DNA from: an uncultured Lachnospiraceae bacterium
GTDB lineage: Bacteria > Bacillota > Clostridia > Lachnospirales > Lachnospiraceae
DNA length: 64,000 nt
NCBI GenBank assembly: GCA_948470755.1
Contig: CAOKPU010000003.1
Span: forward strand, 1-64,000
Direction of reading: 5' to 3'
Numbering within the stretch: the first letter of the stretch is position 1; each line of letters starts with the position of its first letter. Shown piece by piece: positions 60,752-64,000 of this stretch. The notes below the pieces were generated by a model. The model was not told the origin of the DNA. It saw nothing but the letters and a program-made list of their open reading frames with translations, and ran no database searches. Made by a program: the position numbers and the translations under genes.

Positions 60752-62371
60752 CTAATAGTAAAGACGTCTGTATTCCTTCGGTTTGATCCCTACCGTTTTC
60801 GTAAACTGCTGGCTGAAAAACTTTGCGTCCTTATAGCCCACATCAGCCGCTATCTCATATACAGTCTTATTCGTATCTCTTAGCATTGCCTTGGATTCCT
60901 CGATCCGCACTTCCAGTAAAAAAGCAGTAAAATTCTTCCCCGTTTCTTTTTTAAAGATTTCCGAAAAATAGCTGGCGTTAAACCCGGCCATTTCCGCAAT
61001 GTCCTCCAACAAGATTTTCTGCCCATAATTTTCCTGCACATAACGAATCGCATTTAACACCGGCTTGCGTTCCAGCTCTTCCCTGCGCTTTCTGACCGCT
61101 TCCAAGTCTTCTTTCAAAATGTCCTTTACATACTTTTGCAGAGAACTCACTGTCCGGCAATGTTCGACGGCATCCTGCCACTCCGGCGCCTTCTCCGTCT
61201 CCGTCTGGAATAATTCCAGTACAATGGCTGCATATTCCGTTATCAGTCCATGACCCATGCCATAATATTCACTGGCCATCAGCGATATTTTTCCCGCTTC
61301 CTCAAAACATTCTTTTATCATCCGCCCCAAATCTCCCGTTCGGAAAATGGAAATATCCTCTTTCATCTGCCCCCTGCGGCCGGAAATAATATCCATCCAG
61401 CTTTTGGACGCCGTTTCAGGATCCAAAGGCTCTCCATAATTTTCTATACATTTGCCGCATCCTTCAAAAATCCTGCGCTCCGCCGCTTCGCGGGATATTT
61501 CCAGAATCAGGTTTATTTTGGAAAATTCCGTTATCACAGGGCTGCATCCCATCGTAACCACGCATCCCTCAAAACTGCTGATATAATCTCTCATTGCATA
61601 AAACATGGTCGTCAACGCCTCCTGGATGGAGTCGCTATGATCCTCCCGGAAATTCAAAAGAAGCATCAGCCACATGCCGCTTTTAACGGAAATGACGAGA
61701 TCAATGGTCAATGTCTGCAAACTTTCCTCTGCCTTTTCCGAAAGTTTCTGCATCATTAGTCCCTCTTTCGCCATATCCCGGCCTCTTGCAATATCCCTGT
61801 CCACTTTCAGCGCGATGGCCTGGAAATGCCCTCTTCCCATGTGATCCTCCCCGGATGGCGGCATCAAACCTTTTTCCTCTCCCTCATCTTCCCTTCTTTC
61901 GGAAAAAGCTTTTTCCATCAACTCTTTATGAAGCATATGCCTGCTATAAAACAGATCTTTTTCCAATGTCTCCATTTTATTTTCCAGATTCTGTTTCTGT
62001 GTTTCCTCTGCATACACCTTTTCCAGGATTTTATTTAATTCCACCTCATCGATCGGCTTTAACAGATAATCTTTCACCCCATATTTCAAAGCTCTCTGCG
62101 CATATTCAAAATACCGGTATCCGCTGACCACAATAAAATGCACTTTCCTTCCGCTTGCCGATACTCTTTCAATCATTTCCAGCCCTGTGAGTTTCGGCAT
62201 ACGGATATCTGTAATCACAATATCCGGTTTTTCCCTCATAATGATATCATAGGCGCTTTCTCCATCCTGTACCAGCCCCAGGAAATTCAACCCCAGCCTT
62301 TCCCATTCGATCAGGTTTTTTATTAAAAGCCCGACTTTTTTCTCATCATCCGCTATCAGTACACTCAGCAT
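60752..62371 (-). CDS. YesN-type response regulator with AraC domain
   Basis: 539 residues. Receiver ('DIVITDIRMPKLTGLEMIER', 'KDYLLKPID') at the N-terminus, a variable middle and an AraC DNA-binding domain at the end ('DIAEMAGFNASYFSEIFKKE', 'EIAADVGYKDAKFFSQQFTK', 'GIKPKEYRRLYY'). First gene of the operon with a consensus-like promoter at 62458. Likely activates the downstream sugar genes. Confidence 0.94.
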   Translation of the reverse strand: MLSVLIADDEKKVGLLIKNLIEWERLGLNFLGLVQDGESAYDIIMREKPDIVITDIRMPKLTGLEMIERVSASGRKVHFIVVSGYRYFEYAQRALKYGVKDYLLKPIDEVELNKILEKVYAEETQKQNLENKMETLEKDLFYSRHMLHKELMEKAFSERREDEGEEKGLMPPSGEDHMGRGHFQAIALKVDRDIARGRDMAKEGLMMQKLSEKAEESLQTLTIDLVISVKSGMWLMLLLNFREDHSDSIQEALTTMFYAMRDYISSFEGCVVTMGCSPVITEFSKINLILEISREAAERRIFEGCGKCIENYGEPLDPETASKSWMDIISGRRGQMKEDISIFRTGDLGRMIKECFEEAGKISLMASEYYGMGHGLITEYAAIVLELFQTETEKAPEWQDAVEHCRTVSSLQKYVKDILKEDLEAVRKRREELERKPVLNAIRYVQENYGQKILLEDIAEMAGFNASYFSEIFKKETGKNFTAFLLEVRIEESKAMLRDTNKTVYEIAADVGYKDAKFFSQQFTKTVGIKPKEYRRLYY

Positions 62372-62457
62372 TTTTACTTAAGCATTCCTTTCAACATCCC
62401 GCAGACAGGCATTCTTCCCGCCCATCAAACCAACCGGCTCCTGTTCCCCCTTTTTTT

Positions 62458-62486
62458 ATTATAATTTCTACGGAAGAAACGGTCAA
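62458..62486 (-). promoter_or_regulatory. Promoter of the second two-component/sugar operon
   Basis: TTGACC (62486-62481), 17 bases, TATAAT (62463-62458) on the minus strand. The start near 62451 leaves about 80 bases to the regulator ATG. Confidence 0.7.
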
Positions 62487-62538
62487 ATGTAATTTAGATC
62501 CAAATCTTTTTACGGTCTGCCAGGCGGCTTTGCCGGGT

Positions 62539-62560
62539 GGCCTTTTGATACCCGGATCCT
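62539..62560. repeat. Dispersed element B, copy 2
   Basis: GGCCTTTTGAT followed by ACCCGGATCCT, matching 2721-2742 at 18 of 22 positions. Confidence 0.4.
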
Positions 62561-62567
62561 ACAAGAT

Positions 62568-62631
62568 AAAAAAATAGGAACCCCCATAGAACATCAAACG
62601 CCGAAAAGCGTAGATTCTATGGGAAATTCCT
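62568..62631 (-). terminator. Terminator downstream of araD
   Basis: On the minus strand AGGAA and CCCATAGAA pair with TTCTATGGG and TTCCT, enclosing a small ACGC/GCGT stem. TATTTTTTT follows. Confidence 0.85.
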
Positions 62632-62711
62632 GTTTTAATACGGAGGGGCAAAAATCGGCATTCACCGACAGGCCCTCATTCCCTTCCGGAACATTTTTCC
62701 GTATCTATCCT

Positions 62712-63401
62712 TTATTTTTGCCCGTAATAAGCATTTTCCCCATGCTTCCTATAATAATGCTTATCCTGCAATTCCTGAGGGGCAGGCGCAACTTCCGGAC
62801 AAATCATCTCACATCTGGCCGCCATTTTAGCTACCTCCTCCAACACAACCGCATTATGGACAGCTTCATGGGCCCCTTTCCCCCAAGTAAAAGGACCATG
62901 GTTTTTACAAAGCACCGCAGGAACCGCCTCATAATCCTTATCTGCGAAATAATCCGCGATCAAAAGCCCTGTATTCTTTTCATATGCGCCTTCAATCTCC
63001 TCTTTTGTCAGGCATCTTACGCAGGGGATTTCTCCATACATATAATCTGCGTGCGTCGTCCCATAGCATGGAATCCCCCTTCCCGCCTGCGCCCAACTGG
63101 TTGCCCAGGAAGAATGGGTATGTACGATCCCTCCTATTTTGGGAAAAGCTTTATACAATTCCAAATGAGTCGGGGTATCGGAAGAAGGATTGTACCTTCC
63201 TTCCACCTTATTCCCCTCCAAATCCATAACCACCATATCTTCCGGCGTAAGTTTGTCATATTCCACGCCGCTCGGTTTGATCACAAAAAGCCCCTTTTCC
63301 CTGTCTATCCCGCTTACATTTCCCCAAGTAAAGGTTACCAGGCCATACTTTGGAAGCTGCATATTGGCTTCGTATACCTCTTTTTTCAATTCCTCTAACA
63401 T
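62712..63401 (-). CDS. araD: L-ribulose-5-phosphate 4-epimerase
   Basis: 229 residues, the normal AraD length. '[20 protein letters not shown]', '[20 protein letters not shown]', metal-binding '[15 protein letters not shown]', '[14 protein letters not shown]' and 'NHGPFTWG' are present. It converts L-ribulose 5-phosphate to D-xylulose 5-phosphate, feeding the transketolase and Rpe encoded at 31-34 kb. ATG 63401 is the family start; the frame is open 48 bases further upstream. It lies 176 bases after the kinase gene. Confidence 0.93.
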   Translation of the reverse strand: MLEELKKEVYEANMQLPKYGLVTFTWGNVSGIDREKGLFVIKPSGVEYDKLTPEDMVVMDLEGNKVEGRYNPSSDTPTHLELYKAFPKIGGIVHTHSSWATSWAQAGRGIPCYGTTHADYMYGEIPCVRCLTKEEIEGAYEKNTGLLIADYFADKDYEAVPAVLCKNHGPFTWGKGAHEAVHNAVVLEEVAKMAARCEMICPEVAPAPQELQDKHYYRKHGENAYYGQK

Positions 63402-63577
63402 AATATCCGTCTCCTGTCCTCTGGCGTTCATATCCGCCATGTTTTCCATTTATTCCTGCAAACAATAAACCAAGCGGCTGCAAATCAGACATTTGGCGAA
63501 TGCCGCAAGGAACAAAGGCCCCGTTGCCCTGCAGCATTGCAAGTTTGATACCCCGTTGCTTACAGCGAGGGCTTTGA

Positions 63578-64000
63578 TTAATGCCCTATATTCTCCACCG
63601 CCGCCTTTTCCACCGGGAACCCGGCTTTATAGCTCCTGATAAAAGCGTCAAATCCCGCTGCATCCTCCGCATCCGGCTCCATCTTGCTTCCTTTATTCCC
63701 TGCAAATACGGATTCGTTCAGATAATGGGATAACGTCTCCCCATCCGCTTTTTTCTGCATATAAGCAGCCAGCACTGCAATTCCCCATGCGCCGCCTTCT
63801 CCGGCCGTCTCCATAACCGATACCGGGGCATTCATCGCTGCTGCAAGGATTCCCTGCCCTACCCCTTTTGTTTTGAATAAGCCGCCATGTCCAAAAATCT
63901 CATCCGCCTGCACCTTTTCTTCTTTAAACAATATATCCAGCCCTATCTTCAATGCCGCCAAAGAAGAATAAAGATGGGTTCTCATAAAATTCGCCAGTGT
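63578..64000 (-). CDS. FGGY-family carbohydrate kinase, C-terminal part (ribulokinase/xylulokinase-like)
   Basis: Only the last 140 codons are in the window; the frame continues past the right edge ('[20 protein letters not shown]'). '[20 protein letters not shown]', '[20 protein letters not shown]' is the typical end of FGGY sugar kinases of the ribulokinase/xylulokinase type. Next to araD, L-ribulokinase is the natural reading, but the sugar cannot be fixed from this fragment. Confidence 0.85.
   Translation of the reverse strand, partial: TLANFMRTHLYSSLAALKIGLDILFKEEKVQADEIFGHGGLFKTKGVGQGILAAAMNAPVSVMETAGEGGAWGIAVLAAYMQKKADGETLSHYLNESVFAGNKGSKMEPDAEDAAGFDAFIRSYKAGFPVEKAAVENIGH

Larger units (their letters stand above)
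62372..62711. other. Gene-free interval between araD and the second two-component operon
   Basis: 340 bases with no coding frame. It holds the operon promoter (62458-62486), element B copy 2 (62539-62560) and the araD terminator (62568-62631). The rest shows nothing clear. Confidence 0.7.

Overview
The window looks like a chromosomal segment of a Gram-positive gut anaerobe of the Lachnospiraceae (Clostridia). The evidence is mid-range GC, strong GGAGG-type ribosome binding sites, a large-type SRP RNA beside tadA, radical-SAM activases, DUF5711/DUF6128-type proteins, a split transketolase and YesM/YesN-type two-component systems. I found no phage, IS element, transposase, rRNA or CRISPR array. 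Nearly all genes lie on the minus strand. Plus-strand exceptions are tRNA-Ser, a DUF3592-like gene, a miniature kinase-fold gene, tadA, the SRP RNA, a PflX-like radical SAM gene and a DUF885 peptidase.

Left part (1-31.5 kb): housekeeping and small accessory operons. An envelope set (CvpA-like, DUF5711-like, unknown membrane protein) is followed by galM and a pfkA-dnaX-ybaB-recR operon with a clear promoter. Next come tRNA-Ser(CGA) and small genes. A four-gene cassette at 9.1-14.6 kb (MutS-like ATPase, VWA/DUF2201-like protein, MoxR AAA+ ATPase, LRR protein) looks like a chaperone/conflict-type machine. An unreported 38-residue membrane peptide gene and a mini-kinase gene are divergent at 15 kb. 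Then follow tadA, SRP RNA, radical SAM genes, a CdaR-type regulator, an orphan MsmK/UgpC-type ATPase, a diguanylate cyclase, a D-lactate dehydrogenase-like gene, a lipase-like hydrolase, metG and map.

Central part (31.5-44.7 kb): a pentose block. AraR-type regulator, YesN/YesM pair, a YtfQ-YtfR-YtfT-YjfF sugar ABC transporter, a second orphan sugar-binding lipoprotein with its own promoter, split transketolase and ribulose-phosphate epimerase. AraD and the end of an FGGY (ribulo/xylulokinase-like) kinase lie at the right edge, so L-arabinose or a related pentose is the likely theme.

Right part (44.8-62.4 kb): two metallopeptidases meeting at a bidirectional terminator, a MarR regulator, an ECF-like sigma operon with three unknown proteins and what looks like its own sigma-W-type promoter, a putative glycoside hydrolase, and a second sugar ABC operon. 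That last operon is the most unusual item. It contains a response regulator, a histidine kinase with almost no extracellular part, an RbsA-like tandem ABC protein that has lost the ATPase motifs in both halves, and a permease lacking the first membrane helix, upstream of a complete RbsB/RbsA/RbsC-like transporter. It may be a transporter-derived sensor.

Scattered between genes are tight hairpin clusters and at least two dispersed repeat families. These are visible in the sequence but fit no named feature type.
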